64,000 nucleotides of DNA, taken from Streptomyces sp. TP-A0874. Its GTDB lineage: Bacteria; Actinomycetota; Actinomycetes; Streptomycetales; Streptomycetaceae. Position 1 is the stretch's first letter, and each line of letters begins with the position of its first letter. Position numbers and translations under genes: made by a program. The notes below the pieces were generated by a model that saw only the letters and a program-made list of their open reading frames with translations, had not been told where the DNA came from and searched no databases. Shown here in pieces: positions 14,876 to 24,114 of the stretch. Location of the stretch: positions 315,657-379,656 of the forward strand of contig NZ_BBZK01000006.1 in assembly GCF_001748085.1 (NCBI RefSeq), in the 5' to 3' direction.

Positions 14876-16261
14876 ATGGCCCCGCCCCTCGTCCCCGCCG
14901 TACTCGAACGCTCACGCAGCGTCGCACCGGCAGGTTGGAGTCGCTGGCTCGTGCCGCCGGCCGCTCTCGCCATTCACCTGGCGATCGGCCAGGCCTACGC
15001 CTGGAGCGTTTTCAAACCCCCGCTCGAGGGATCGCTCCAGCTCTCCGGCACCGCCTCGGCACTCCCCTTCCAGCTGGCGATCGTGATGCTCGGGCTCTCC
15101 GCCGCCTTCGGCGGGACCCTCGTCGAGCGCAATGGCCCCCGCTGGGCGATGTTCGTCAGCACCGTCTGCTTCTCCACCGGCTTCCTCATCTCCGCGCTGG
15201 GCGCGGCCACCGGGCAGTACTGGCTGATCGTGCTGGGGTACGGCTTCGTCGGGGGCATCGGCCTGGGCATCGGCTACATCTCACCGGTCTCCACGCTCAT
15301 CAAGTGGTTCCCCGACCGGCCGGGCATGGCCACCGGAATCGCGATCATGGGCTTCGGCGGTGGCGCGCTGGTCGCCTCGCCCTGGTCCAGCCAACTGCTG
15401 AAGTCCTTCGGCAGCGACGCCTCCGGTATCGCGGAGACCTTCCTCGTCATGGGCGTCGTCTACGCCGCCTTCATGACGCTCGGTGTGCTCCTGGTGCGGG
15501 TGCCGCCGGAAGGCTGGCAACCGCCCGGGCAGCAGAAGGCGGCGAAGCCGAACGCGATGGTGACCACCGCCCAGGTGTCGGCCCGCAACGCGCTGCGCAC
15601 CCCGCAGTTCTGGTGCCTGTGGATCGCCCTGTGCATGAACGTGACCGCCGGCATCGGCATCCTCGAGAAGGCCGCCCCGATGATCACGGACTTCTTCTCC
15701 GGCACCTCCGTACCGGTCAGTGCCACCGCGGCCGCCGGATTCGTCGGGCTGCTCTCACTCGCCAACATGCTCGGCCGCTTCGTCTGGTCCTCCGCCTCCG
15801 ACCTGCTCGGCCGGAAGAACATCTACCGGATCTACCTGGGCGTCGGCGCCCTGCTCTACCTGGCCATCGCGTCGATGGGCGACTCGGCCAAGCCGCTGTT
15901 CATCCTCTGCGCCGCGATCATCCTCTCCTTCTACGGGGGCGGCTTCTCCACCGCGCCGGCCTATCTGAAGGACCTCTTCGGCACCTACCAGGTCGGCGCC
16001 ATCCACGGTCGGCTGCTCACCGCGTGGTCGACCGCGGGTGTCCTCGGCCCGCTGATCGTCAACGCGGTCGCCGACTCCCAGAAGGAGGCCGGGCGGACCG
16101 GTGTCGACCTCTACACCACGTCCTTCTACATCATGATCAGTCTGCTGGTCATCGGCTTCATCGCCAACGAGTTCATCCGCCCGGTGCACTCCCGCTACCA
16201 CGAACCGTCGGTGGCGACCGAGCCCGCATCGGAGCCCGCGGCCAAGGGAGCGACCAAGTGA
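14876..16261 (+). CDS. OFA-family (oxalate/formate antiporter-type) MFS transporter
   Basis: This 461-residue protein has 12 membrane spans. The OFA traits are HLAIGQAYAWSVFKPPL near the start, GGIGLGIGYISPVSTLIKWFPDRPGMATGIAIMGFG (in parts) in spans 4-5, and the late LLTAWSTAGVLGPLI. Founding members exchange oxalate for formate; others move monocarboxylates. GGAGGT lies before the ATG at 14876. The stop overlaps the GTG of a 48-residue membrane protein, so the two are made together. The substrate cannot be fixed from sequence. Confidence 0.88.
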   Translation: MAPPLVPAVLERSRSVAPAGWSRWLVPPAALAIHLAIGQAYAWSVFKPPLEGSLQLSGTASALPFQLAIVMLGLSAAFGGTLVERNGPRWAMFVSTVCFSTGFLISALGAATGQYWLIVLGYGFVGGIGLGIGYISPVSTLIKWFPDRPGMATGIAIMGFGGGALVASPWSSQLLKSFGSDASGIAETFLVMGVVYAAFMTLGVLLVRVPPEGWQPPGQQKAAKPNAMVTTAQVSARNALRTPQFWCLWIALCMNVTAGIGILEKAAPMITDFFSGTSVPVSATAAAGFVGLLSLANMLGRFVWSSASDLLGRKNIYRIYLGVGALLYLAIASMGDSAKPLFILCAAIILSFYGGGFSTAPAYLKDLFGTYQVGAIHGRLLTAWSTAGVLGPLIVNAVADSQKEAGRTGVDLYTTSFYIMISLLVIGFIANEFIRPVHSRYHEPSVATEPASEPAAKGATK

Positions 16262-16404
16262 CCGAACCGAACACCTCGGCGCCGCCCGCCGCCGCCCCGG
16301 ACCGCCGTCTGCTGATGACCGTCACCTGGCTCTGGGTCGGCCTCCCGTTCTGCTACGGCGTCTACGAGCTCATCCTCAAACTGAAGTTGATGTTCACCGG
16401 CTGA
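16258..16404 (+). CDS. MFS transporter small companion protein (48 aa)
   Basis: This 48-residue protein has a polar N-terminus and one hydrophobic helix (TVTWLWVGLPFCYGVYELIL, residues about 21-40), ending in basic KLKLMFTG. GTGA overlap with the transporter gene gives strong translational coupling. Similar tiny proteins accompany OFA-type transporters in actinomycetes and are sometimes annotated as a small subunit. A stabilising or regulatory role is inference. Confidence 0.75.
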   Translation: MTEPNTSAPPAAAPDRRLLMTVTWLWVGLPFCYGVYELILKLKLMFTG

Positions 16405-16432
16405 CCGCCGCGGTACCGCGCCGGGGTCCGAC

Positions 16433-16483
16433 GGACCGGAGGCGGGGCCACGCCCGACCGGTGTGGCGCCCCGCCTCCGGTCC
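16433..16483 (+). terminator. Terminator of the OFA transporter pair
   Basis: A perfect 16-bp stem (GGACCGGAGGCGGGGC and complement) with a 19-nt loop starts 29 nt after the stop. Confidence 0.75.
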
Positions 16484-16521
16484 ATGGGGCGTGTTGACAG
16501 GGCCCCGCACCGGCAGCATGC

Positions 16522-16536
16522 TGAGCAACCGCTTAG
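16522..16536. promoter_or_regulatory. TetR operator candidate upstream of the MaoC gene (TGAGCAACCGCTTAG)
   Basis: It is identical, except for one central base, to the site at 17902-17916 upstream of the TetR gene. The AAGCGCTT-type core is typical of TetR regulators of acyl-CoA metabolism in actinomycetes. It lies about 90 nt before the MaoC start. Confidence 0.6.
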
Positions 16537-16624
16537 AGTTCCCTCGTGGCACGGGCGCTCGCCCGGCCCATGGGTGATCGGGGCGGGACCGGCTGGGCCC
16601 GCCGGACGGGCAGGAGGCGGAGAG

Positions 16625-17086
16625 ATGGCGGAACCACGGGTCTTCGGATCGCCGGACGAACTGCGGTCGGCTGTCGGGGAACAACTGGGCACCACCGACT
16701 GGCTGGAGATCGACCAGCAGCGCATCGACCGGTTCGCCGAGGCGACCGGCGACCACCAGTGGATCCATGTCGACCCGAAACTGGCCGCCGACGGCCCCTT
16801 CGGCACCACGATCGCCCACGGCTACCTGACACTCTCCCTGCTGCCCGCCTTCGTCCCCCAGCTGCTGCACGTGGAGGGCGTGCGCATGGGCGTGAACTAC
16901 GGCGTCAACAAGGTCCGTTTTCCCGCCCCCGTGCCGGTGGGTTCGCGACTGCGCGCGTCGGCTGTGGTCACCGAGGTCGCCGAGGTCACCGGCGGGGTCC
17001 AGCTGACCACCAAGGTCACCGTGGAGCGCGAGGGCGGCGAGAAACCGGTCTGTGTCGCGGAGAGCGTCAGCCGCTTCTACCTCTGA
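16625..17086 (+). CDS. MaoC family dehydratase (R-specific enoyl-CoA hydratase type)
   Basis: This 153-residue hot-dog-fold protein has the hydratase-2 motif FAEATGDHQWIHVDP (Asp/His catalytic pair near residues 42-47) and AADGPFGTTIAHGYLTLSL. It probably hydrates an enoyl-CoA to the (R)-3-hydroxyacyl-CoA. The ATG at 16625 follows AGGAGGCGGAGAG. It converges with a TetR gene; the two share an upstream operator motif and a terminator, implying that this regulator controls it. The acyl chain preference is unknown. Confidence 0.88.
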   Translation: MAEPRVFGSPDELRSAVGEQLGTTDWLEIDQQRIDRFAEATGDHQWIHVDPKLAADGPFGTTIAHGYLTLSLLPAFVPQLLHVEGVRMGVNYGVNKVRFPAPVPVGSRLRASAVVTEVAEVTGGVQLTTKVTVEREGGEKPVCVAESVSRFYL

Positions 17087-17143
17087 CCTGCCGGGCGGCC
17101 GGGGTTCCGGCGCTGGGAACCTCCCGCCCCCGCCCGGTCAGGT
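17087..17143. terminator. Bidirectional terminator between MaoC and TetR genes
   Basis: Arms around CCGGGCGG and CCGCCCGG, extended to ACCTG/CAGGT with a one-base bulge, enclose an inner GGTTCC/GGAACC pair. The structure fills the gap between the two convergent stops. Confidence 0.55.
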
Positions 17144-17149
17144 GGGGCC

Positions 17150-17839
17150 TCAGCGCTGCGCGCCGACCATCCGCAGCACCAGATCGGCGTAGAGATCGCC
17201 GACCTCCTCCGGTGTCCGGTGCCCGCCCGCCTTGAACCAGCGGGCGACGTCGATGCAGAGGGAGAGCACGGCGAGCGTGGTGCCGCCGATGTCCGGCACA
17301 TCGAAGTCACCGGCGGCCACACCGTCCTGGATGATGGAGCGAACCGCTCCGTCCGTGCCTCGGCGCAGCGCGACGATCTCGGCGTAGTGCTCCTTCCCCA
17401 GGGCGCCCAACTCGTACTGGACCACCCGTGCGGTGGTGTGGTGCTCCGCGTGCCACCGGACGAACTCGCGCACCGCCCGCACCAGCCGTTCGGCCGCGGT
17501 CCCGCCGTCGTTCGCCGCGCGCTCCACGATGTCGAGCGCGAGCCGGTGGCCGACGCCGCTGATCTGGTAGAGCAGCGCTTCCTTCGTCCTGTAGTGGATG
17601 TAGAGGGCGGCGGGGCTCATACCGGCCCGAGCCGCGATGTCCCGGGTGGTCGTGGCGTGGTAGCCGCGTTCGGCAAAGGCTTCTACCGCCGCGGTCACCA
17701 ACCGCCGCGCCGCGTCGGGTGTGACATCGGCCCAGGCCTCGGCCCGCTCGCCCCGGCCTGCCCGTTCCCCCTGATCGGACTGTCCCCGCTGGTCGGCCCG
17801 CTGCCGCTGCTCGGCGCGGCTCGCCTCGCTCTCCATCAT
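17150..17839 (-). CDS. TetR/AcrR family transcriptional regulator
   Basis: This 229-residue repressor has an acidic/basic Gln- and Arg-rich N-terminal tail of about 37 residues. It then has the TetR helix-turn-helix (FAERGYHATTTRDIAARAGM and SPAALYIHYRTKEALL) and a helical ligand domain. The start is the first of two tandem ATGs (17839 and 17836), with GAGGAAC upstream. Operator-like TGAGCAAGCGCTTAG is 62 nt upstream, and a near copy precedes the MaoC gene. An acyl-CoA ligand is plausible from the operator type and the target gene, but is not shown. Confidence 0.9.
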   Translation of the reverse strand: MMESEASRAEQRQRADQRGQSDQGERAGRGERAEAWADVTPDAARRLVTAAVEAFAERGYHATTTRDIAARAGMSPAALYIHYRTKEALLYQISGVGHRLALDIVERAANDGGTAAERLVRAVREFVRWHAEHHTTARVVQYELGALGKEHYAEIVALRRGTDGAVRSIIQDGVAAGDFDVPDIGGTTLAVLSLCIDVARWFKAGGHRTPEEVGDLYADLVLRMVGAQR

Positions 17840-17901
17840 GCGCCCCGTTCCTCTGGCCTCGGCACTCTCCCCGCTGGCAGGGGAACACCCTACCGCGCGG
17901 G

Positions 17902-17916
17902 TGAGCAAGCGCTTAG
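17902..17916. promoter_or_regulatory. TetR operator candidate upstream of its own gene (TGAGCAAGCGCTTAG)
   Basis: It contains the perfect palindrome AAGCGCTT. It matches the site before the MaoC gene in 14 of 15 positions. Confidence 0.6.
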
Positions 17917-18019
17917 GGTGCGGACGGCCCACCCGGGCAGCGTTGGGCCGCCGCGGCCGGGGCGTTCGGCAACCTGCGCCCACCGGAGCGACGCCCCGGC
18001 CAAGCGCGGGGACGGAGCC

Positions 18020-19312
18020 TCAGACCCTCTCCCTCTGGCTGTGCTCGGAGGACGGCGAACGGCCGACCACCGGACTCCGCCGCCCGGGGCCCCCAGCGGT
18101 ACGGCGCCGTGGACCGGCCGCCGCGGCGGCGGAGAAGAGCAGCAGCAGGCCGAGCATCAGGAACGGGGCCGCCGTGCCGCCGATGCCGGCCAGCACACCC
18201 GCCGAGGCGGGGGCACCCACCTGTCCGAGGCGGTTGCCGGTGAGCCGCAGCGCCAGCGCGGTGCTGCGCGCGCTGTCCGGCGCCGCCTGGACGACCGTGG
18301 TCATGGAGAGCGGTGTCCCGACCCCGAGGCAGAAACCGAAGCCGGCCAGCACCACGCAGAGCACCCACAGCGGCAGTGGCGCGGCCAGGGCGGCGCAGAG
18401 CAGCGCGCCGGCGAGACAACTCGCGGAGAGCAGGACGGTCCGACCGAGCAGCCGGATGAGCGGTGACACGGCGAGCCGGCAGGCGATGGTGGCGGCCGCG
18501 CGCAGGCTCAGCAGGAGGCCGACGGTCGTCGGCGGGATGCCTCGCTGTTCGCCGACCACCGGCAGGTAAGCGGTGAGGATGTCGGTGGCCGAGAGCACCG
18601 AGAGGCTGACGAAGATGCCGGAGGGCACCCCCGGGGTGCGCAGGATCCGATGGACCGGCACCCGGGCGGTCGCCGCCGCCTCCCCGTCGTCCGGACCGTT
18701 CCCGCGGCCCCCGGTTCCGCCGGGGGTGTCCCGGGACCGCCGGTGTTCGATACGCCAGAGGGCGGTGAGGGCGAAGGCCGCGACGAACGCCGAGACGATC
18801 AGCGCCAGCGCGCTGGAGCCGCCCATGGACGCCTCGTCCTCGGAGATCAGCAGGCCGCCCGCGATCGGGCCGACGAGCTGGCCGAGGGAGGCGCCGACGG
18901 TGAAGTAGCTGAAGTTCCGGTCCTGCTCGGCAGGGGCACTCTGCCGGGCCACGATGCTCTGCCCACCGACGACGAAGGCGAGGTGGCCCAACCCCATCAC
19001 CCCGCTCCAGGCAGCCATACCCACCAGGGAGTCCGCGCTCCCGCTGGCGGCGCAGCCGAGGACGAGGAGCAGGACGCCCGCGGGGAGCAGGGGCGCGCAG
19101 CGGCCGCGGTCGGTGTGGCGCCCCAGGGGGACGGCGGCGAACAGCGGCAGCAGTGCGTAGACGGCGGTGATGATGCCGATGGCCCGCGCGTCGGCGCCCA
19201 GCGCCAGGGCGCGGTAGGAGACGGCGGGGCGGGCCATGCTCACCGCGCCCTGGGCGAAGGCGAAGGCGATGACCAGACGCAGCAGCCAGCCCCTGCCCGG
19301 TTCCCGGGACAT
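18020..19312 (-). CDS. MFS transporter
   Basis: This 430-residue protein has about 12 hydrophobic segments. The loop 2-3 motif is represented by GRHTDRGR, the central cytoplasmic loop is Gly/Asp/Arg-rich (residues about 190-215), and the Arg-rich C-terminal tail has about 40 residues. The first half keeps the usual span-5 GPIAGGLL. No substrate clue is present; drug or metabolite export is typical for the type. It lies between the TetR gene and hmgA, with its own promoter region facing hmgA. Confidence 0.82.
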   Translation of the reverse strand: MSREPGRGWLLRLVIAFAFAQGAVSMARPAVSYRALALGADARAIGIITAVYALLPLFAAVPLGRHTDRGRCAPLLPAGVLLLVLGCAASGSADSLVGMAAWSGVMGLGHLAFVVGGQSIVARQSAPAEQDRNFSYFTVGASLGQLVGPIAGGLLISEDEASMGGSSALALIVSAFVAAFALTALWRIEHRRSRDTPGGTGGRGNGPDDGEAAATARVPVHRILRTPGVPSGIFVSLSVLSATDILTAYLPVVGEQRGIPPTTVGLLLSLRAAATIACRLAVSPLIRLLGRTVLLSASCLAGALLCAALAAPLPLWVLCVVLAGFGFCLGVGTPLSMTTVVQAAPDSARSTALALRLTGNRLGQVGAPASAGVLAGIGGTAAPFLMLGLLLLFSAAAAAGPRRRTAGGPGRRSPVVGRSPSSEHSQRERV

Positions 19313-19575
19313 CAGGCGCTACCGGACGGCAGGGGCGGGGCGGCGTCGAAGAACAGGCTGTGGTTGCACATGGGATGGCTGGTGGTCTCGGATCTGTGTC
19401 GGCTGGTCCGCTGGTCCGCGGACGGGTCCGGGACCTGCTACGACGGATGACTCCGCCGCTCTCCCCCGACCCTACCCCCCGCCTCCGAAGCGGCCGGTGT
19501 CGCGTTTGCGGTGGTCGGGTGGGGGGAAGTCCCGGTCCACTCCTCCGAGGGGACGCGTGCCCGGCGGCGGCCTCG
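19313..19575. other. Divergent intergenic region between MFS gene and hmgA promoter
   Basis: No gene was seen. With the promoter box at 19576-19605 and the hmgA leader to 19641, it forms the shared upstream region of two divergent genes. Confidence 0.5.
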
Positions 19576-19605
19576 TTGACGTCCCTTCACCTCCATTCCT
19601 ATGCT
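19576..19605 (+). promoter_or_regulatory. Sigma-70/HrdB-like promoter of hmgA (TTGACG-N18-TATGCT)
   Basis: The -35 hexamer TTGACG and the -10 hexamer TATGCT are 18 nt apart and end 36 nt before the hmgA ATG. TATGC is repeated directly (TATGCTTATGC) over the -10 region, a possible regulator contact. Confidence 0.6.
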
Positions 19606-19641
19606 TATGCAGAGGAATCGGCGGACGGTGGGAGTGGGAGC

Positions 19642-20997
19642 ATGAGCGACGCGGGTACCGGGCAGGCGCGGAAGACCGCGGAGGGGTTGGAGTACCTCTC
19701 CGGCTTCGACAACGAGCACTCCTCCGAGGCGGTCCCGGGCGCGCTGCCCATCGGCCGCAACTCGCCGCAGCGCGCCCCGCTCGGCCTGTACGCCGAGCAG
19801 TTGAGCGGGACCGCCTTCACCGAACCGCGCCATCTGAACCGGCGTTCCTGGCTGTACCGGATCCGCCCCTCGGCGGCGCACCCGCCCTTCGTCCGCGCCG
19901 ACAACGGCGCCCTGCGCTCGGCGCCGTTCACGGAGACCGACCCGGACCCCAATCGGCTGCGCTGGGATCCCCTGCCGGAACCGGCCGCCGGCACCGACTT
20001 CCTCACCGGTCTGTGGACCCTGGGGGGCAACGGCGACGCCCGGCAGCGCTCCGGCATGGCCATCCACCTCTACGCCGCCAACGCCTCGATGACCGACCGG
20101 GTGTTCTCCGACTCCGACGGCGAGCTGCTGATCGTGCCGGAGCGGGGCGGGCTGCTGCTGCACACCGAGTTCGGCCTGCTCCGGGTGGAGCCGGGCCATG
20201 TGGCGCTGATCCCGCGCGGGGTCCGTTTCCGGGCCGTCCTCCTGGACGGCACCGCCCGCGGCTACGTGTGCGAGAACTACGGCCGGCCGTTCGTCCTGCC
20301 GGAGCTCGGGCCGATCGGCGCCAACGGCCTGGCCGCCGCCCGGGACTTCCTCGCGCCCACCGCCGCCTACGAGGACCGCGACGGGCCGATCGAGGTGGTC
20401 AACAAGTTCTGCGGCAACCTCTGGACCGCGGTCTACGACCACTCGCCGCTCGACGTCGTCGCCTGGCACGGAAGCCATCTGCCCTACGTCTACGACCTGC
20501 GCCGGTTCAACGTGCTGGGCAGCATCAGCTACGACCACCCGGACCCGTCGATCTTCACCGTGCTGACCTCCCCGTCGGACACCCCGGGGCTGGCCGGCGT
20601 GGACTTCGTCGTCTTCGCCCCGCGCTGGCTGGTGGGCGAGGACACCTTCCGCCCGCCCTACTTCCACCGCAACGTGATGAGCGAGTACATGGGCCTGATC
20701 GAAGGGGCGTACGACGCCAAGTCCGCCGGTCCCGGCGGCTTCGCACCGGGCTGCGGTTCGCTGCACAACATGATGTCGGCGCACGGTCCGGACCGGGAGA
20801 CGTTCGACCGGGCGAGCGCAGCGGAGCTGAGGCCGCAGAAGATCGACGACGGCCTGGCCTTCATGTTCGAGACCCGCTGGCCGGTGACGGCGACCTCGCA
20901 GGCCCGCTCGGCCGACCACCTGCAACCGGAGTACGACCGGGTGTGGCAGGGTCTGGAGCGGAACTGGCAGCCTCCGGGCGACGGCATCGGCGGCTGA
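19642..20997 (+). CDS. hmgA: Homogentisate 1,2-dioxygenase
   Basis: This 451-residue non-haem iron enzyme opens the ring of homogentisate to maleylacetoacetate in tyrosine and phenylalanine catabolism. The family is clear from [13 protein letters not shown] near the start, [22 protein letters not shown] in the middle (in parts), and the iron ligands in [11 protein letters not shown] (His and Glu) and [12 protein letters not shown] (His). The ATG at 19642 is placed by homology to the conserved start. A GntR/UTRA regulator follows on the same strand beyond a hairpin. Neither hmgB nor hmgC is adjacent. Confidence 0.95.
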   Translation: MSDAGTGQARKTAEGLEYLSGFDNEHSSEAVPGALPIGRNSPQRAPLGLYAEQLSGTAFTEPRHLNRRSWLYRIRPSAAHPPFVRADNGALRSAPFTETDPDPNRLRWDPLPEPAAGTDFLTGLWTLGGNGDARQRSGMAIHLYAANASMTDRVFSDSDGELLIVPERGGLLLHTEFGLLRVEPGHVALIPRGVRFRAVLLDGTARGYVCENYGRPFVLPELGPIGANGLAAARDFLAPTAAYEDRDGPIEVVNKFCGNLWTAVYDHSPLDVVAWHGSHLPYVYDLRRFNVLGSISYDHPDPSIFTVLTSPSDTPGLAGVDFVVFAPRWLVGEDTFRPPYFHRNVMSEYMGLIEGAYDAKSAGPGGFAPGCGSLHNMMSAHGPDRETFDRASAAELRPQKIDDGLAFMFETRWPVTATSQARSADHLQPEYDRVWQGLERNWQPPGDGIGG

Positions 20998-21009
20998 CGC
21001 ACGAGAAGC

Positions 21010-21044
21010 CCGGCGGAGACCGGCCCCCGGCCGTTCTCCGCCGG
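21010..21044 (+). terminator. Hairpin between hmgA and the GntR gene
   Basis: A 10-bp stem CCGGCGGAGA/TCTCCGCCGG encloses a nested CCGG/CCGG. It starts 13 nt after the hmgA stop and could terminate or attenuate read-through into the regulator. Confidence 0.55.
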
Positions 21045-21080
21045 CCCTGGCAGATTTCCCCTCGAGCCGGAGTCCTCGCC

Positions 21081-21827
21081 GTGACCGCCTTCGCCCCAGA
21101 CTCGCTGGTCCTCAACCGGAAGCTGCCGCTGTGGTACCAGGTGTCCCAGTCGCTACGCGCCTCGATACTCGGTCGGCACCCCGAGGAGCCGCTGCGGCTG
21201 CCGACCGAGGACCGGCTGGCCGAGCACTACGGCGTCAGCGTCCTCACCATGCGCCAGGCGCTCAAGGAGTTGGAGAACGAGGGCCTGATCAGCCGGCACC
21301 GGCGACGCGGCACGTTCATCGAGCCCGCCGCGCAGCGCGGGGCCCCGGTACGGCTGCTGGGCTCCGTGGACGCCATCGTGGCCCAGCAGTCCGGCGGGAG
21401 CAGCACGCTGCTGGGCCACGGTCCGGCCCCGGTGTCAGCGGAGTTGGCGGAGCACTTCCCGGATCTCGCGGAGGTGGTGGAGTACCGGCGGCTGCGCAGG
21501 GAGGAACCGGACGGCGAGCCGACCAACTGGGCGGAGAACGCGGTCCGACCGGAACTGGCCGAGCGGGTGGACCTCGGCGCGCTGGCCCGCTGGCCGATGA
21601 CGAAGGTGCTGCGGGATGTGGTCGGGGTGCGGATCAGCCGGATCACCGACACCGTGGAGGCCCGGCTGGCCGACCCGGAGACGGCGAGGCTGCTGGAGGT
21701 ACCGCTGCTCAGCCCCATCCTGCACTACACCGGCGTGAGCTACGACGAGACCGGGCGGGTGGTGGACGTGGCCCGGATTCGCTACCGCGGCGACCGCTTC
21801 TCCTTCACGGTGACCCTGGAGGCCTGA
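21081..21827 (+). CDS. GntR family regulator, HutC/UTRA subfamily
   Basis: This 248-residue regulator has a winged helix-turn-helix at about 15-85 (LPTEDRLAEHYGVSVLTMRQ, ALKELENEGLISRHRRRGTF). A UTRA ligand domain occupies about 100-245 (VVEYRRLRREEPDGEP, LLEVPLLSPILHYTG). The GTG at 21081 has GGAG 8 nt upstream. A much longer in-frame extension back through hmgA is a shadow. Its position directly after hmgA suggests that it controls tyrosine catabolism; the operator is unknown. Confidence 0.88.
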   Translation: MTAFAPDSLVLNRKLPLWYQVSQSLRASILGRHPEEPLRLPTEDRLAEHYGVSVLTMRQALKELENEGLISRHRRRGTFIEPAAQRGAPVRLLGSVDAIVAQQSGGSSTLLGHGPAPVSAELAEHFPDLAEVVEYRRLRREEPDGEPTNWAENAVRPELAERVDLGALARWPMTKVLRDVVGVRISRITDTVEARLADPETARLLEVPLLSPILHYTGVSYDETGRVVDVARIRYRGDRFSFTVTLEA

Positions 21828-22093
21828 GCCTCCTCGCAGCCGGGTCCTGCCGTCAGGCTCTGACGAGCGAAGCGCCTCGGTGGCGTCCTGGGTCTCCCGG
21901 AGCCTGGCGCTCTGCGACTCGGCCGGTCCGCTGCCCCGGTCCGCAGAGGTGGCGGGCTCGCCCCGGCATCGAGGGAGCGGGTCTTCTCGTTCACTGGCGG
22001 AATCCCGGAGGAGGGCGCCTTCCCGGAGGAGACGGCCACTCCCTGGGGGGCCAGCCCCTCGCGGAGGGGGCGGGGTTCCCTCCGCGAGGCGGG

Positions 22094-22351
22094 TCAGCTC
22101 GCGAAGAGCGAGCGGCGCAGCCTGCGCAGCGGCGCGAGGAGCGAGACGCGCGGGCGGCGGACCGTCCGGGTGCGCGACACCTCGCGCGAGGCGATCTCCC
22201 GCATCAGCAGGGTCGCCTCCTCCGTCTCCCGCTGCGGTACGGCGGGGCCGGACAGCACGGCGAGGTGACGGTCGATACGCGTGCTGGAAGCGCTGCTCCG
22301 GCAGTTGATGGCAGGGACTCGGGCCCTGCTCGGCATTGTTATCTGTTCCAT
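22094..22351 (-). CDS. Small basic hypothetical protein (85 aa)
   Basis: This protein is Arg-rich and ends with the strongly basic VRRPRVSLLAPLRRLRRSLFAS. An amphipathic EEATLLMREIASREVSR segment precedes that tail. The ATG at 22351 has GGGGAG upstream. The pattern resembles small conserved actinobacterial proteins, but I cannot name a family. It stands alone between the UTRA regulator and the lipase. The basic tail could bind membrane or nucleic acid; this is conjecture. Confidence 0.5.
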   Translation of the reverse strand: MEQITMPSRARVPAINCRSSASSTRIDRHLAVLSGPAVPQRETEEATLLMREIASREVSRTRTVRRPRVSLLAPLRRLRRSLFAS

Positions 22352-22914
22352 GACACTCCCCACCCTGACGAGGGCACCCCGGCCCGGGCAGGGCCAACCC
22401 TACCCCGCTGTCTCCTCACCCGCGCATCCGCAGCCACCGGTTCACCTTCGGTACACGGGCGTTGACCGTACGAGCCGAACTCCGTTGCACAGACGGCGAC
22501 TTACCTCTCCATACCCGGTTTCGCCGGAGGCCACGCGGCTCAACCGGAGAGCAGCTTTCCGGGCGGAGTTGTCCTGAACCGTTCGTTCCGCACCGGTTCC
22601 CTCCCCCTCGCCCCCTCTGCCCCGAACAGCGCCCGCAGGAGCGAGCCCCTGGAAGGCGCCCTCCACCCCACCGCGTCGGCGAGGCCCCGACGGACCGGGC
22701 TGACGACCGGAGTACCGGATAGCCGGTGGTCACCGCTCGCGCCCAGGCAGCAGGGGCGGTCGAGCGGGGACGCCGACACGGGTGCGGACGGCCCCCCGAG
22801 CGGCGACCGCCCCCTCGAAGCCCCGTGCAGGCCGCCGGGCGGTAGGGGCGGGAACGCGCCACCTCCGCAGGCCGGCCGCTCCGAAGCCCTTCGGATCCCG
22901 GCCCCTGATACGGA
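22352..22914. other. Intergenic, no gene recognised
   Basis: Several overlapping high-GC frames exist, but none has a domain, a good ribosome site or consistent third-position bias. It should hold the promoter of the small basic protein gene. Confidence 0.45.
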
Positions 22915-22940
22915 AGGAGGCCCCGCGGACGGGGCCTCCT
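22915..22940 (-). terminator. Terminator of the SGNH lipase gene
   Basis: A perfect 11-bp stem AGGAGGCCCCG/CGGGGCCTCCT with a CGGA loop lies 30 nt beyond the lipase stop. Confidence 0.75.
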
Positions 22941-22969
22941 CTACCGGATCTCCGGGTACCGCAGCGGCC

Positions 22970-23776
22970 TCAGGCGGCCGAGTTGAGGGCCGGGAGGTAG
23001 CCACCGGACTGCCCGGCGGCCGTCGGGTGGTAGGAGTCGCCCAGCGGGAAGGTGACGCTGTGCAGCCAGGAGTCGCCGGAGCAGATCTCGTGGCCGGTGA
23101 AGTTCCCCGCGACGTCACCGAAGCCGAAGCCGTGGTCGGCGGCGCGCTTTGCGATGACGGAGTTCAGGTCCTCCGAGGCCTGGTTCAGAGCCGCCCGCTC
23201 GGTCTCGCTCAGCCCGACGATGCAGGTGCCGCCCATCTTGTAGAGACGGGGGTAACCGAGGACGACGACCCGGGCGGAGGGCGCCTTGCTGCTGATGGCC
23301 GAGTAGACCTGGTCGAGCTTCCCGGGGAGGGAGCTGTTCAGCTCGGCGCGGGCCCGGTCGATTCGGGCCAGGCAGTTGCTCTCGCTCTGCAGCACGCAGG
23401 TGGTCATGACGTCGGCGAAGCCGATGTCGTTGCCGCCGATGCTGATGCTGACGAGTCCGGTGTTGGCGTTGAGCGGGCCGAGCTGGTTGGACAGCACGTC
23501 CCCGGTCACGGCGCCGGAGCAGGCGGTGAAGTCGAAGGAGGAGGGCGAGTTGGCGGCGGCCCACAGCTTGGGGTAGGCGTTCGCGCTGCGCTTGCAGTCA
23601 CCGCTGCCGCTGTCGTAGTTGCCCGCGCCGACACCGGAGGAGTAGGAGTCGCCGAGCGCCACGTACCCGGTGGCGGCGGCCTGATCCGCGGCCTGGGCGG
23701 TACCGGCGCCAACCAAGCCGATCGTGGCGGACATGACAACTGCGGCCACAGTGGCCGCAATGCGCGTAAATCTCAT
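22970..23776 (-). CDS. Secreted SGNH-family lipase/esterase
   Basis: This 268-residue exported hydrolase has a signal peptide at residues 1-34 (MRFTRIAATVAAVVMSATIG, cleaved after AQA). It carries the SGNH blocks: GDSYSSGVGAG (nucleophile Ser), the block II Gly in AVTGDV, GGNDIGF, and SYHPTAAGQ (catalytic His). Three Cys pairs are expected in the mature enzyme. Length and motifs match the Streptomyces secreted lipase/phospholipase A1 group. The ATG at 23776 has GGAG upstream. Upstream extensions of the frame are non-coding. Confidence 0.92.
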   Translation of the reverse strand: MRFTRIAATVAAVVMSATIGLVGAGTAQAADQAAATGYVALGDSYSSGVGAGNYDSGSGDCKRSANAYPKLWAAANSPSSFDFTACSGAVTGDVLSNQLGPLNANTGLVSISIGGNDIGFADVMTTCVLQSESNCLARIDRARAELNSSLPGKLDQVYSAISSKAPSARVVVLGYPRLYKMGGTCIVGLSETERAALNQASEDLNSVIAKRAADHGFGFGDVAGNFTGHEICSGDSWLHSVTFPLGDSYHPTAAGQSGGYLPALNSAA

Positions 23777-24114
23777 GCGGGGGGCTCCTTGGGGGGTCTC
23801 TGCGGCATTCGGACACACAAAATGTTGAAGCCGTGTCCATGCCAACAGTCGGCCCCCTGGCGGGTCGAGCGCCACCAGGGGGAACAACATCTCCACAATC
23901 TCTACGCAACCGGGTGCCTTCTCAGCCACCATCACGCTGATTCTGGCAGGAAGTTGACACCCCGTCTCAGCCGTCGACCAGCTTGTACGGTCGCTTTCCA
24001 CGGGCTGCGGACGACCCGCGAGCAGCCCCACCGCCGTGGGTGGCCGGGTGGGTCGCCGCGAAGGGTACGGAGATCATCCCGACCGCCGCGGGGCCGGCAC
24101 CCCGGCCCGCTCCG
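23777..24114. other. Lipase upstream region with a leader hairpin
   Basis: No gene was seen. A hairpin of CCCCCTGG/CCAGGGGG arms (23853-23882) lies about 75 nt upstream of the lipase ATG and could be a leader structure. Confidence 0.4.
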
